From an uncultured Nitrospira sp. (GTDB taxonomy: Bacteria > Nitrospirota > Nitrospiria > Nitrospirales > Nitrospiraceae): a stretch of 36,209 nucleotides of DNA. Under the pieces are notes generated by a model. It made no database searches. It saw only the letters and a list, made by a program, of their open reading frames with translations, and was not told the origin of the DNA. The DNA is taken from assembly GCA_902500785.1 (NCBI GenBank), contig CABVRW010000039.1, positions 1-36,209 on the forward strand, in the 5' to 3' direction. Positions 28,282 to 35,971 of this stretch are shown here, one piece after another (within the stretch, counting starts at the first letter, position 1; the number at the start of each line of letters is the position of its first letter). Made by a program: the position numbers and the translations under genes.

Positions 28282-29607
28282 TTAGGTCGCACGCTTCAAA
28301 CTCAGCATGTAGGTCGTCAGGTCATTGAGCTGTTGATCGGTGAGAGGGAATTTCGGCATAAACGATCCCGGCGCCACCGATTGAGGGTCACGGAAATGTT
28401 TGAGATGCCATGCTCGATCGGGCCTCGTGTCCCCGATCGTCGAGAGGTCCGGCGCGACGGCCCCGCCCTCGCCATGGATACGATGGCAGCCGACGCAGCC
28501 AAACTGGGCATAGACCGCCTTGCCTCGCGCCACGGCCGGATCGGTCCTCGGCACCGCGTAGAGCTGCTTGATCGAAATTCCCAACAGGCCGAACACGACG
28601 AGCAAAAACAGCAGGCCACTGCCCAGCGCGACCGGCCGCCGGATGGGGTTCCGTACCGGGTTGCGATCGATGAAGGGCCAGAACAGCATGATCAGGATCA
28701 CGCACAACGGCAGGACCCAGGTTGCCAACGGTTCGAGCGGCCCATGCACATACTTGAGCAGTTCGTAATAGAAGAGAAAATACCATTCAGGCACCGGCAC
28801 GAAGCTGGTATCGGAGGGATCGGCCTTGTCCGTCAAGGGCAAGGGAATACTGAATGCCAGCATGGCGACCACGAGGAACACGGCGGCAATCACCACCGCA
28901 TCCATGTAGACCTGCCGAGGCGCGAAGGTCTCGCTGCCCAGCGATGCCCGATCGTCGGCCCACGGTCCGGCCGGTCCCACCCGCCGCAGTACGAAGAGAT
29001 GCAGGGCGATTCCGCCGACAAGAATCGCCGGCAGAAACAACACATGGATCGCAAAGAAACGAGAGAGCGTGAGCGCCCCCAAGACTTCGCCTCCACGAAG
29101 GACGCGTGAAAAGAAATCTCCGACCAGCGGGATCGTGCCCACCATGTTGATCCCGATCTGCGTCGCCCAATAGGCGGTTTGATCCCAAGGCAGCAAATAG
29201 CCCGTAAACGCGAAAGTCATGACGAGGAGAAACAGCACCACCCCCACCATCCACATGGCTTCGCGCGGGGACTTATACGCGCCGTATAGAAACGTCTGCA
29301 GCATATGGAGGCCGATGGCCACGACCATCGCCGAGGCGCCCCAATGGTGGAGGCCTCGCACGAGCCACCCGAAGGTGATCTCGGTCTCGATGAATCGGAT
29401 GCTGTCGTACGCGTGGTCGGGCGTCGGGGCATAGTAGATCGCGAGGAACATGCCCGTGGCGGCCTGGAGGACAAACAGGAACAGGGTCACGGAGCCGAAG
29501 ACGTAGATCCAACTGGCCCCGCCCGGAATCGGCTCATCGAGCAGCGTGCGCTGAACCGGCTTCAGATTCAGACGGCTGTCGAGCCAATCGTAGAGGCGAG
29601 AAGCCAT
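28282..29607 (-). CDS. Cytochrome b fused to cytochrome c (quinol:cytochrome c oxidoreductase)
   Basis: The 441-residue protein carries a full cytochrome b (N part with HHWGASAMVVAIGLH, C part with VPVPEWYFLFYYELLKYV, the Qo-site PEWY). The heme-ligand His pairs are separated by 13 residues in the first helix pair and 14 in the second, the b6-type spacing. At the C terminus is a cytochrome c domain with CVGCH (371-375) and Met417 in SFMPKFPL. The fusion replaces a separate cytochrome c1. AGGAGA lies near ATG 29607. The Rieske gene is directly upstream. Confidence 0.95.
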   Translation of the reverse strand: MASRLYDWLDSRLNLKPVQRTLLDEPIPGGASWIYVFGSVTLFLFVLQAATGMFLAIYYAPTPDHAYDSIRFIETEITFGWLVRGLHHWGASAMVVAIGLHMLQTFLYGAYKSPREAMWMVGVVLFLLVMTFAFTGYLLPWDQTAYWATQIGINMVGTIPLVGDFFSRVLRGGEVLGALTLSRFFAIHVLFLPAILVGGIALHLFVLRRVGPAGPWADDRASLGSETFAPRQVYMDAVVIAAVFLVVAMLAFSIPLPLTDKADPSDTSFVPVPEWYFLFYYELLKYVHGPLEPLATWVLPLCVILIMLFWPFIDRNPVRNPIRRPVALGSGLLFLLVVFGLLGISIKQLYAVPRTDPAVARGKAVYAQFGCVGCHRIHGEGGAVAPDLSTIGDTRPDRAWHLKHFRDPQSVAPGSFMPKFPLTDQQLNDLTTYMLSLKRAT

Positions 29608-29672
29608 GATCTCCTAACTGTCGAGGCGGTGGGTGTAGTGGTGAGTGAGATATTCAGGCTGCCGTTCGACGC

Positions 29673-30224
29673 TCACAACTCGATGCTTTCCGCCAACCCC
29701 GACTTGAAATCCTTGTACATGACCAACAGTCGACCCGATTCCACCTTGGCCGGCAACCGGTCGAGCGGGCGCGGGGCAGGGCCTCCCAGAACCTGGCCGT
29801 TGATACCGAACGAGCTGCCGTGACAGGGGCACAAAAACTTGTTCTCCGCATTGTCCCAGCGGTACCCACAACCCAGATGGGTACAGATCGGAGAAAACAC
29901 CGTGACCTCGCCTTGCGGGTGTTTCACCGCCCAGACGGCCTTGCGCGACTTGGCTTCCATCCAGCCGTCACGGGTGGTCGTCACATGGTCCAATTGAGTG
30001 GGCCGACCGGCAGGCAATTCATCAATCGCACCGACATCCACCCATGCGAGCCGCCGCCGCGTGAAGGCCGGAGAGATCAGCGAGCCGAGCAGCGGAATCG
30101 CCAACCCCATTCCGACGACACCGGCCGCCGCCAGAGTCACCCATTGGAAAAATGTTCGCCGCGACCCGACCGGAGTCGAGAACCCGCCCTCCGGTTGGTG
30201 ATCAGATAATTGGTGTTGGCTCAT
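29673..30224 (-). CDS. Rieske iron-sulfur protein of the cytochrome bc complex
   Basis: Residues 22-50 form a twin-arginine type signal anchor (SRRTFFQWVTLAAAGVVGMG). The Rieske domain has both cluster motifs: CTHLGC (114-119) and CPCHGSSF (132-139), with a disulfide Cys in each. Length 183 residues is normal. ATG 30224 is chosen; the frame stays open upstream but that part overlaps the CBS gene and shows no family likeness. No strong SD sequence is seen. It takes electrons from quinol and hands them to the fused cytochrome c. Confidence 0.93.
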   Translation of the reverse strand: MSQHQLSDHQPEGGFSTPVGSRRTFFQWVTLAAAGVVGMGLAIPLLGSLISPAFTRRRLAWVDVGAIDELPAGRPTQLDHVTTTRDGWMEAKSRKAVWAVKHPQGEVTVFSPICTHLGCGYRWDNAENKFLCPCHGSSFGINGQVLGGPAPRPLDRLPAKVESGRLLVMYKDFKSGLAESIEL

Positions 30225-30354
30225 GGGTATCGGACAGGCACTCGACGCGACTCGAAGTATACAAACAGCCGACACATCCTTCGGCATGAGAGCCGCAAAC
30301 GATCTCGAGACTCTCACGCCGACCGGTGTGCCACCTACGTCACGACCACTGCCC

Positions 30355-30798
30355 CTATGGCGTCCCGCTTTCAATATCCAGCCCGAGACCGATCCAGGCT
30401 CGCAACAAGTCATGCCGAGTAATCGAGTAGGCCACGCCCCCCTCGCGTTTCACCGGAAGATTCAAAAGACGCTTCTCCTCCATCAGCTTCACCGCCTCAT
30501 CAATCGTGGTGTCTTCTGTCACCGCGATGCGATCCTTCACCATGATCTGCTCGGCCGTCATCTGACTCAATTCCTTGTTGGCCCGAAGCACCTTGAGCAC
30601 ATCAAACTCGCTGATAAAACCAATGAGCTCATTTTTACTGTCCACGACCGGCGCACCCGACGTATGCGAGGATAACAACTCCACCGCAATCGCCAACCCG
30701 TTCTGTCCCGCTTGAAAAACCATCTCGTTGGTCGCCACAATCTGTCCCACTGTTTTGAATCCGCCCACAGGAACTCCCGGCATCGTCATCGTCGACAT
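30355..30798 (-). CDS. CBS-pair domain protein
   Basis: The 147-residue protein consists of two CBS motifs (about 10-70 and 80-140): VVDSKNELIGFISEFDVLKV in the first and LMEEKRLLNLPVKREGGVAY then SITRHDLLRAW in the second. CBS pairs bind adenine nucleotides and sense energy charge. GGGAGG five bases before ATG 30798 fixes the start. It is common in hypoxia and dormancy gene sets, for example the DosR regulon, and here lies between DUF2892 and the Rieske gene. Confidence 0.88.
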   Translation of the reverse strand: MSTMTMPGVPVGGFKTVGQIVATNEMVFQAGQNGLAIAVELLSSHTSGAPVVDSKNELIGFISEFDVLKVLRANKELSQMTAEQIMVKDRIAVTEDTTIDEAVKLMEEKRLLNLPVKREGGVAYSITRHDLLRAWIGLGLDIESGTP

Positions 30799-30914
30799 AC
30801 ACGCCTCCCTTTCTACACGAGCCACTTCCACGGGCTCCTTTCGGTGAATCATCAAGCAGCTATCCTCTGCTCATTACATCCCACTGCAGAATTATTTTTC
30901 GGCTGCCGCCGATC

Positions 30915-31133
30915 TTATCGCTTGCCCCCGGAACCCGTCGCGCACGTATTGATGCCGAACAGACTCCATGCGGGGCAAAACCCGATCGCCCCGGTGACCA
31001 GCGCAATGGTCCCCACGGCCAGCACAATTCCTGTGCCGACCGGTGGAAGACCAGCAAAGGCACCGATACCGATCAAAAGAATCCCGAGCACGATTCGAAC
31101 CGGCCTCTCAATCCCACCGACGTTGCATGCCAT
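30915..31133 (-). CDS. DUF2892 small membrane protein
   Basis: This 72-residue protein fits the DUF2892 (YgaP membrane region) pattern: MACNVGGIERPVRIVLGILL, then a second helix GTGIVLAVGTIALVTGAIGF ending in CPAWSLFGINTC. AGGAGG lies before the ATG. DUF2892 proteins are widespread, have two helices and no known activity, but often occur beside rhodanese or sulfur genes. Confidence 0.88.
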   Translation of the reverse strand: MACNVGGIERPVRIVLGILLIGIGAFAGLPPVGTGIVLAVGTIALVTGAIGFCPAWSLFGINTCATGSGGKR

Positions 31134-31282
31134 GATACGACCTCCTTCATTGAGCCTTCAGCCGTCCGCCTTCAGCTACAAGTGATGATCGCTCCATCTT
31201 CACTCCATCCCCAATCGCCTCTCATCCCGTAGGAGTCAGCGCCGTCAAAAAGGATTCACTCCCCATGGTGGATACTTGACCG

Positions 31283-31753
31283 TTACTTCGTTGTCGCAAA
31301 GCGGTACATATCGTGGCAGGTGGTGCACCGCGCCGTCATGCTCGAGAGGCGATTGAGAATTTGAATCGAGGACTCACCCTGGGCAATGCCGTCCGCCAAA
31401 TGATCCATATCCTTGTGAATCGACATGCCCATTTGTTTGAAGGCCAGAGGAAGTTTCACCATGACGGCGGGATTCACGTCCGCGGCCATCGACATCCCAG
31501 CCGCGCGCGCCGCAGCTTCCGCCGCGTTGAGGTTTTGATCCGCACTGCCCAGGACTGTCACCACCCCATGGACGGCCTTCAGCAATTGCCGCATCTCTGC
31601 CAAGACCATATCACGTTCCGTCGGTGCCAGGATGATTTCCGTGCGCCCGTCGGCACCCGGTCTGGTGTGGCCCTGCACAAACAACGCGACGATCATCACC
31701 ACCGTAATGACCCAGAGCAGCAAGGCTCCTAAACCGAGTACGCGCCAATTCAT
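31283..31753 (-). CDS. Membrane-anchored cytochrome c with C-terminal heme (c'-like)
   Basis: A start-anchor helix (LGLGALLLWVITVVMIVALF) precedes a helical periplasmic part with one heme motif CTTCH very close to the C terminus (TARCTTCHDMYRF). This layout, helices then a terminal heme, is shared with the lipoprotein at 11207 and with cytochrome c'-type gas-binding proteins. No distal Met is obvious. Start codon ATG 31753 has GGAG about 11 bases upstream. Confidence 0.82.
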   Translation of the reverse strand: MNWRVLGLGALLLWVITVVMIVALFVQGHTRPGADGRTEIILAPTERDMVLAEMRQLLKAVHGVVTVLGSADQNLNAAEAAARAAGMSMAADVNPAVMVKLPLAFKQMGMSIHKDMDHLADGIAQGESSIQILNRLSSMTARCTTCHDMYRFATTK

Positions 31754-31774
31754 GTTACGATTCGCTCCGTTCGC

Positions 31775-32140
31775 TTAGGGAGAGGGGACGCGGGACCCAC
31801 TGCCGAGAGTTCGCAGGTAGCCCGTCACATCGCGAATCTCATCATCTGAGAGAAGAAACTTCCATGTACCCATGGCGGTATTCTTCCGCCCATCGTGAAT
31901 CTCCCTCATCAGAGTCGCATCCAATTTACCTTGCACCGCGGGTTCGGTAAGGTCAGCAACCGGTGGATTGAATTTCATCACCCCCTGACCTCTTCCATCG
32001 ACACCGTGGCACCGAACACAGAGATTGGCATACAAAGACTTTCCCTTGACCTCGTCGGCTCTCGCGGCAGACCAGCCGCCCGACAACGTGGAGAGGAAGA
32101 GCAGAGACAATAGGAAAGAAAACCTAGTCTTGCTGTTCAC
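31775..32140 (-). CDS. Mono-heme cytochrome c, sigma-54-type promoter
   Basis: The signal peptide (FSFLLSLLFLSTLSGGWSAARA) precedes a cytochrome c domain with CVRCH and probable distal Met in NTAMGTWKF. The 121-residue length assumes a GTG start at 32140, supported by GAGAGG just upstream and by the complete signal; GTG 32197 is possible. Twenty-one bases separate its stop (31775) from the next start at 31753, so both cytochromes can be co-transcribed. A sigma-54-like site lies upstream at 32226-32241. Confidence 0.85.
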   Translation of the reverse strand: MNSKTRFSFLLSLLFLSTLSGGWSAARADEVKGKSLYANLCVRCHGVDGRGQGVMKFNPPVADLTEPAVQGKLDATLMREIHDGRKNTAMGTWKFLLSDDEIRDVTGYLRTLGSGSRVPSP

Positions 32141-32225
32141 CGTCCCCCTCTCTTTCGTGTTCCTTGCGTCAATGACTCCAACATGGCGTCGGTTCACCGC
32201 CCTGACCCATTAGCCATTTAGCCAT

Positions 32226-32241
32226 TGCGATCTTTGTGCCA
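32226..32241 (-). promoter_or_regulatory. Sigma-54-like promoter of cytochrome operon 32140-31283
   Basis: The reverse strand reads TGGCACAAAGATCGCA. GG and GC are ten bases apart, and two fixed positions differ from TGGCACG-N4-TTGCW. The predicted start near 32215 leaves about 75 bases before the chosen GTG. It resembles the site at 12125-12140 most closely. Confidence 0.55.
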
Positions 32242-32470
32242 ATGAGATCGTTGAGCCCGCAAGGCAAATCTTCTCAGAACACCAGGGTCGAATAAGCAAG
32301 AAGAAGGCTCACGGCGAGAGAAATGGAGAGAATAGCCCCAGTGCCGTGGGAGTTATTGACGCAAGACGCCACACTGTTCGGAGCCGGTCGAAGCTCGCCA
32401 TCGGCCGGATTTCTGCTCCGCCGCATGTCAAGAGGCTAAAAGCCGCGCCGGTCGTTTCTTAGAGTCGCAG

Positions 32471-32493
32471 TCTTTCGAAAGAGGGTTTATAAT
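32471..32493 (+). promoter_or_regulatory. TATAAT box with adjacent 12-bp palindrome
   Basis: TATAAT (32488-32493) is a consensus -10 box, but the -35 position is poor. The perfect palindrome TCTTTCGAAAGA (32471-32482) fills the spacer between the -35 and -10 boxes. A poor -35 with an operator in the spacer fits an activator of the MerR type or a repressor site. It points toward the YbaK gene about 130 bases on. Confidence 0.5.
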
Positions 32494-32620
32494 CCCCATG
32501 CCCGAGGCAAGTCGTGAGTCTTGAGGGCCGAATCCAAGGAATGGACAATTCCTCCGGAGTGATCCAAAACTCACTGCTTGGAATTTCTACACAGCGGTCC
32601 CCCACGAAGGAGGTGCGGCG

Positions 32621-33103
32621 ATGTCCATCTCTCACACACTCAAAGAGTACCTCGATCGCGAACACGTTCATTATGAGGTCTTGCCTCATCCGGCAGCCTT
32701 TCGCGCGGTGGTCATCGCCCAGACGCTCCACACGCCGGTGAATGAAATCGCCAAAGTCGTGGTGGTGAAGGCGCACCATCGCTTTGTGATGACGGTGCTG
32801 CCGGCCAGCTGGAACGTGGACCTCCACCGTCTCCGCGATGTCTTCACGACCCACCATGTGCGGCTCGCAACTGAGGACGAGATCAAAGCCCTGTTCCCGG
32901 ACTGCGAAGTCGGCGCGATGCCGCCTTTCGGGAACCTCTATGGGCTCGATGTCTACGTCGATCAGTCACTGACCGAGGATGAGGAGATTACATTTCAAGC
33001 CGGCACCCATTCCGAAGCGATCCGCATGCGATACTGGGACTTCGCGGCACTCGTCTTTCCCGTCGTGGCAGAGTTCCACCGACTGCCCTCGGAAGTGTGG
33101 TGA
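32621..33103 (+). CDS. YbaK/EbsC-like aminoacyl-tRNA deacylase domain protein
   Basis: The 160-residue single domain matches the YbaK/ProX trans-editing family, with KVVVVKAHHRFVMTVLPAS (substrate groove Lys) and the GAMPPFGNLYGLDVYVD motif near the end. These free-standing proteins remove wrongly attached amino acids such as Ala or Cys from tRNA-Pro. AAGGAGG seven bases before the ATG fixes the start. It is the only rightward gene in the right part of the window, and its own promoter and operator lie upstream. Confidence 0.88.
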   Translation: MSISHTLKEYLDREHVHYEVLPHPAAFRAVVIAQTLHTPVNEIAKVVVVKAHHRFVMTVLPASWNVDLHRLRDVFTTHHVRLATEDEIKALFPDCEVGAMPPFGNLYGLDVYVDQSLTEDEEITFQAGTHSEAIRMRYWDFAALVFPVVAEFHRLPSEVW

Positions 33104-33190
33104 CACCGAGCGAGCCGCACACGGAAACGGCGCGAGACTCACGATTCAGGAACGGTGAACGTCGCGGAGGATGACGGGTCTGAGGCGGCC

Positions 33191-33628
33191 CTATTGAGTG
33201 ATGGTCGGCTCGAGTATCATGCGGGTTTTCATCGAATTGGAGATCAGGCAATTGGCTTCGGCCTTTTCGATCAGTTCTTTGGCCTTCGCCGCATCAGTGC
33301 CTGACTGAAGCGTGATGTGCGGGCGTAATGTGATCATGGTGACCTGGAATTTCCCGTCCACGAGTTCGAGACGTCCCTCCGCCTCGCATTGATAGGCCGT
33401 AAAGGTCAATCCCGCCCGTTCCGCCAGAGACAGGAATGTCGTCATGAGACAGGTATTGGCTGCCGCGACGTACAAATCCTCCGGCGACCAGATTCCCTCA
33501 TGCCCTTTGAACTCCGGAGGGGTCGCGACCTGGATCTCCGGTTTCCCGTCGCAGGTGATGGCCCCTTTTTTCTGTTCCGTCCACTTCACCGCCGTGCGAT
33601 AGGTATAGACCTTGCTGCGAACTTCCAT
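33191..33628 (-). CDS. OsmC/Ohr family thiol protein (second copy)
   Basis: The two family cysteines are in AAANTCLMTTFLSLAERAG and EKAEANCLISNSMKT. Length 145 residues is normal. The front part (GAITCDGKPEIQVATPPEFKG) resembles the OsmC type that acts on peroxides or sulfur compounds. It is less like the first copy than like a separate subgroup. GGAGGG lies four bases before the ATG. It follows the acetolactate-synthase-like gene by 30 bases, so the two may be co-transcribed. Confidence 0.88.
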   Translation of the reverse strand: MEVRSKVYTYRTAVKWTEQKKGAITCDGKPEIQVATPPEFKGHEGIWSPEDLYVAAANTCLMTTFLSLAERAGLTFTAYQCEAEGRLELVDGKFQVTMITLRPHITLQSGTDAAKAKELIEKAEANCLISNSMKTRMILEPTITQ

Positions 33629-33658
33629 GGATCCCTCCAGGCAAAGGTAAGATTTCAG

Positions 33659-35296
33659 TCACGAGAGTCTCTTCATCCGTTCCGACAGCCGCAGATTCTC
33701 GGAATAGTCCACCGGACAATCGATGACCGCCGGTTTGCCGCAGGCCAACGCCGCCTTCAGCACCGGCCCCAACTCCGACGGCCCCTCCACTCGAAATCCC
33801 GCGGCCCCAAAACTTTTGGCATAAGCGACGAAATCGGGATTCTTGAATTCGACGCCGGAGGTCCGCTGAAAACGAACCTGCTGTTTCCAGCGAATCACCC
33901 CATACCCATCGTCTCGCCAGATGAGGATGACGATCGGTAGGCCAAGACGCACCGCTGTTTCAAGCTCTTGAGAGTTCATCAGGAACCCAGCGTCACCGGT
34001 CACGGCCACCACTTGGCGCTCGGGATAGAGAAGCTTCGCCACAACGGCGCCCGGCAGCCCGATGCCCATCGAGGCAAAGCCATTCGAAATGATGCAGGTG
34101 TTGACCTGCTCGCAGGAAAACATTCTCGCCATCCACAACTTATGAGCGCCCACGTCACACGTCACCAGCGCGTCAGGCTGGAGGGCCGAGCGCAGTTCAG
34201 TCACGATGTGCTGCGGCCGCATAGGCCAAATTCTGGACGCCGCATGCTCTTCATCGAACCCATCCTGGATGGTCTGACGACAATGCCGACCCCATTCCGC
34301 GGGAAACGAGTGCAGCGATTGTCCGATTAATTCGATCGAGAGCGCGATGTTACCGACTACCCCGACCCCGACGGCATAATGCGCATCCACTTCGGCCGGC
34401 GCCACGTCGACATGCACGATCGGTTTGTGGCGATCGGGATTCCAAAAACAGGGAGCATATTCAACCGGATCATAACCCACCGCGATTACGAGGTCGCTTT
34501 CGGCGAGCACCCTTGCCGCATAGTCCTGCATCTGCAGACCGATGGTATAGAGGGACAAGGGGTCGGAGTCCGGCATCACGCCCTTGGCCATGAAGGTATG
34601 GATAATTGGAACACCGAATCGCCGCGCAAACCGCCGCACCGATTCTGTCGTCTCCCCGCGCACGATTCCGTTTCCGGCGAGCAACACCGGTCGTATGGAC
34701 TTCCCGATGAGTTCGACCGCGCGTGCGACCTGAACCGGCACCGGTTCCGGAAGCACCGAATGTTGCACCAGCAAGGGTTCCACCAGATCGGTATCCGTCA
34801 AATCTTGAGCGGCCACGTCTTCCGGTAATTCCAAGTGCGTGGCGCCGGGTTTTTCAGTCTCAGCCACTTTAAACGCCTTCCGCACGGCTTCCGGAATGAT
34901 GTGCGGCCTGAAGATCTCCGCATTCCATTTCGTGACCGGCCGGAACATCGACCGAACGTCGATGAATTGATGCGACTCTTTGTGCATACGATCGAGTGAG
35001 ACCTGAGCCGTCAGCGCCACGAGGGGTGCGCGGTCGAGATACGCATCCGCCACACCGGTGAGCAGATTTGTGGCACCAGGCCCCAAAGTTGAAAGACAGA
35101 CGCCGGCCTTACCCGTGAGCCGTCCCTGCACATCGGCCATGAAGGCGGCAGCTTGCTCGTGCCTGGTCAGCACGAAGCTGATCGACGAGTCGAGCAGCGC
35201 GTCCATCACATCGAGATTCTCTTCACCCGGCACGCCGAACACATACCTCACGCCTTCATTTTCTAAGCAGCGGATGAGTAACTCGGATGCCTTCAT
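33659..35296 (-). CDS. Acetolactate-synthase-like ThDP enzyme
   Basis: The 545-residue chain has the ThDP-family layout: N-terminal Pyr domain (VPGEENLDVMDALLD, catalytic Glu47 in RHEQAAAFMAD, GPGATNLLTGVADAYLDRAP), a central domain, and a PP domain with GDAGFLMNSQELETAVRLGL (Mg and ThDP binding). HKESHQFIDV is typical of the AlsS/IlvB group. This catabolic-looking form would join two pyruvates to acetolactate. No regulatory small subunit gene is adjacent. ATG 35296 is chosen; the frame runs further upstream but has no better start. Confidence 0.85.
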   Translation of the reverse strand: MKASELLIRCLENEGVRYVFGVPGEENLDVMDALLDSSISFVLTRHEQAAAFMADVQGRLTGKAGVCLSTLGPGATNLLTGVADAYLDRAPLVALTAQVSLDRMHKESHQFIDVRSMFRPVTKWNAEIFRPHIIPEAVRKAFKVAETEKPGATHLELPEDVAAQDLTDTDLVEPLLVQHSVLPEPVPVQVARAVELIGKSIRPVLLAGNGIVRGETTESVRRFARRFGVPIIHTFMAKGVMPDSDPLSLYTIGLQMQDYAARVLAESDLVIAVGYDPVEYAPCFWNPDRHKPIVHVDVAPAEVDAHYAVGVGVVGNIALSIELIGQSLHSFPAEWGRHCRQTIQDGFDEEHAASRIWPMRPQHIVTELRSALQPDALVTCDVGAHKLWMARMFSCEQVNTCIISNGFASMGIGLPGAVVAKLLYPERQVVAVTGDAGFLMNSQELETAVRLGLPIVILIWRDDGYGVIRWKQQVRFQRTSGVEFKNPDFVAYAKSFGAAGFRVEGPSELGPVLKAALACGKPAVIDCPVDYSENLRLSERMKRLS

Positions 35297-35554
35297 CGTA
35301 GCCCGTCCTGCTGGCTTGCGAAAAACCTGTGTTGATACACGGCCAATGCAACGGCCCTCGTATGCAGCGCAATAGAACAACCTTCCCGCCGAATACTCAA
35401 AACGTCGATCTTCTTACGCGTCCGACCTTGGCGCACCAAGACGCGCCTTACCCCAGGCGAGGCCGCGGCAAATGAAGACCTGCGGCGTACCATTTGGCAC
35501 CTTGAGCGCCTGAACGAGGCAACAACGCCGCCGATGGACGTTTTCAACATCCTG
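35297..35554. other. Intergenic region upstream of the acetolactate-synthase-like gene
   Basis: No gene is convincing here. The left part should hold the promoter of the leftward gene. The right part (35460 onward) has a possible degenerate interspersed element. An 85-codon leftward frame across it has unusual residue content and no ribosome site. Confidence 0.45.
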
Positions 35555-35565
35555 CTAGAGGTGGT
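35460..35565 (-). repeat. Possible interspersed element (relative of 3170-3236)
   Basis: The reverse strand starts CTAGCAGGATGTTGAAAACG and goes on with GCGTTGTTGCCTCGTTCAGG and a GCTCAAGG stretch. Its start resembles TGCTAGGATGCTGAACAATC at 3236-3217 (reverse strand). I have the impression that such elements are frequent in Nitrospira-type genomes, but that cannot be tested here. Confidence 0.35.
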
Positions 35566-35971
35566 AATCGCCTGCCGCTTCAGGTTGGTACAGGACTTCC
35601 TTGATTCGCACGGTCCGCATGCCGGCTGGAACGGGCCAATCCACCGTTTCGCCGACCCGAGAGCCTAATAGCGCCGTCCCGATCGGCGCGAGAATCGAGA
35701 TTTTCTTGTCTGGGATACTGGCTTCGGATGGAAACACCAGCGTATAGACGTTCTCCATGCTGGTATCTACGTCTTCGATCCGGACTTGAGAATTCATCGT
35801 GACCACATCATGGGGGATTGCAGATGGATCCACCACATGGGCGCGATCGAGTTCATTTTCTAAACTCTCCAAATGATCCCGGTCTCTCACCTCCGCACTG
35901 ATGCGCGCCGCCAAGACGTCCCTGAGGCGATTCAAATCAAACTCGGTAATGTAGATATCGCGCGTGCTCAT
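35555..35971 (-). CDS. rnk: Rnk / GreA-type C-terminal domain protein (nucleoside diphosphate kinase regulator)
   Basis: This 138-residue protein has a short N-terminal coiled coil (RDRDHLESLENELDRAHVVD) followed by the FKBP-like GreA/GreB C-terminal domain (VTMNSQVRIEDVDTSMENVY, then FPSEASIPDKKISILAPIGT and ALLGSRVGETVDWPVPAG). Rnk-type proteins bind RNA polymerase near the secondary channel. The start ATG overlaps the UspA stop (ATGA, 35968-35971) and a duplicated SD sequence precedes it. Confidence 0.85.
   Translation of the reverse strand: MSTRDIYITEFDLNRLRDVLAARISAEVRDRDHLESLENELDRAHVVDPSAIPHDVVTMNSQVRIEDVDTSMENVYTLVFPSEASIPDKKISILAPIGTALLGSRVGETVDWPVPAGMRTVRIKEVLYQPEAAGDYHL

Larger units (their letters stand above)
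32198..32620. other. Divergent intergenic region
   Basis: This 423-base region separates the leftward cytochrome gene from the rightward YbaK gene. It holds a sigma-54-like site pointing left (32226-32241) and, pointing right, a TATAAT box with a 12-bp palindrome (32471-32493). No gene is evident. Confidence 0.6.

Noticed and set aside
30224-30413. Extended N terminus of the Rieske protein
   Set aside because: The added 63 residues overlap the end of the CBS gene, lack Rieske similarity and would bury the signal anchor.
33104-33190. Possible further copy of the dispersed repeat (GAGACTCACGATTCAGG)
   Set aside because: The shared run is under 20 bases and the flanks do not align.
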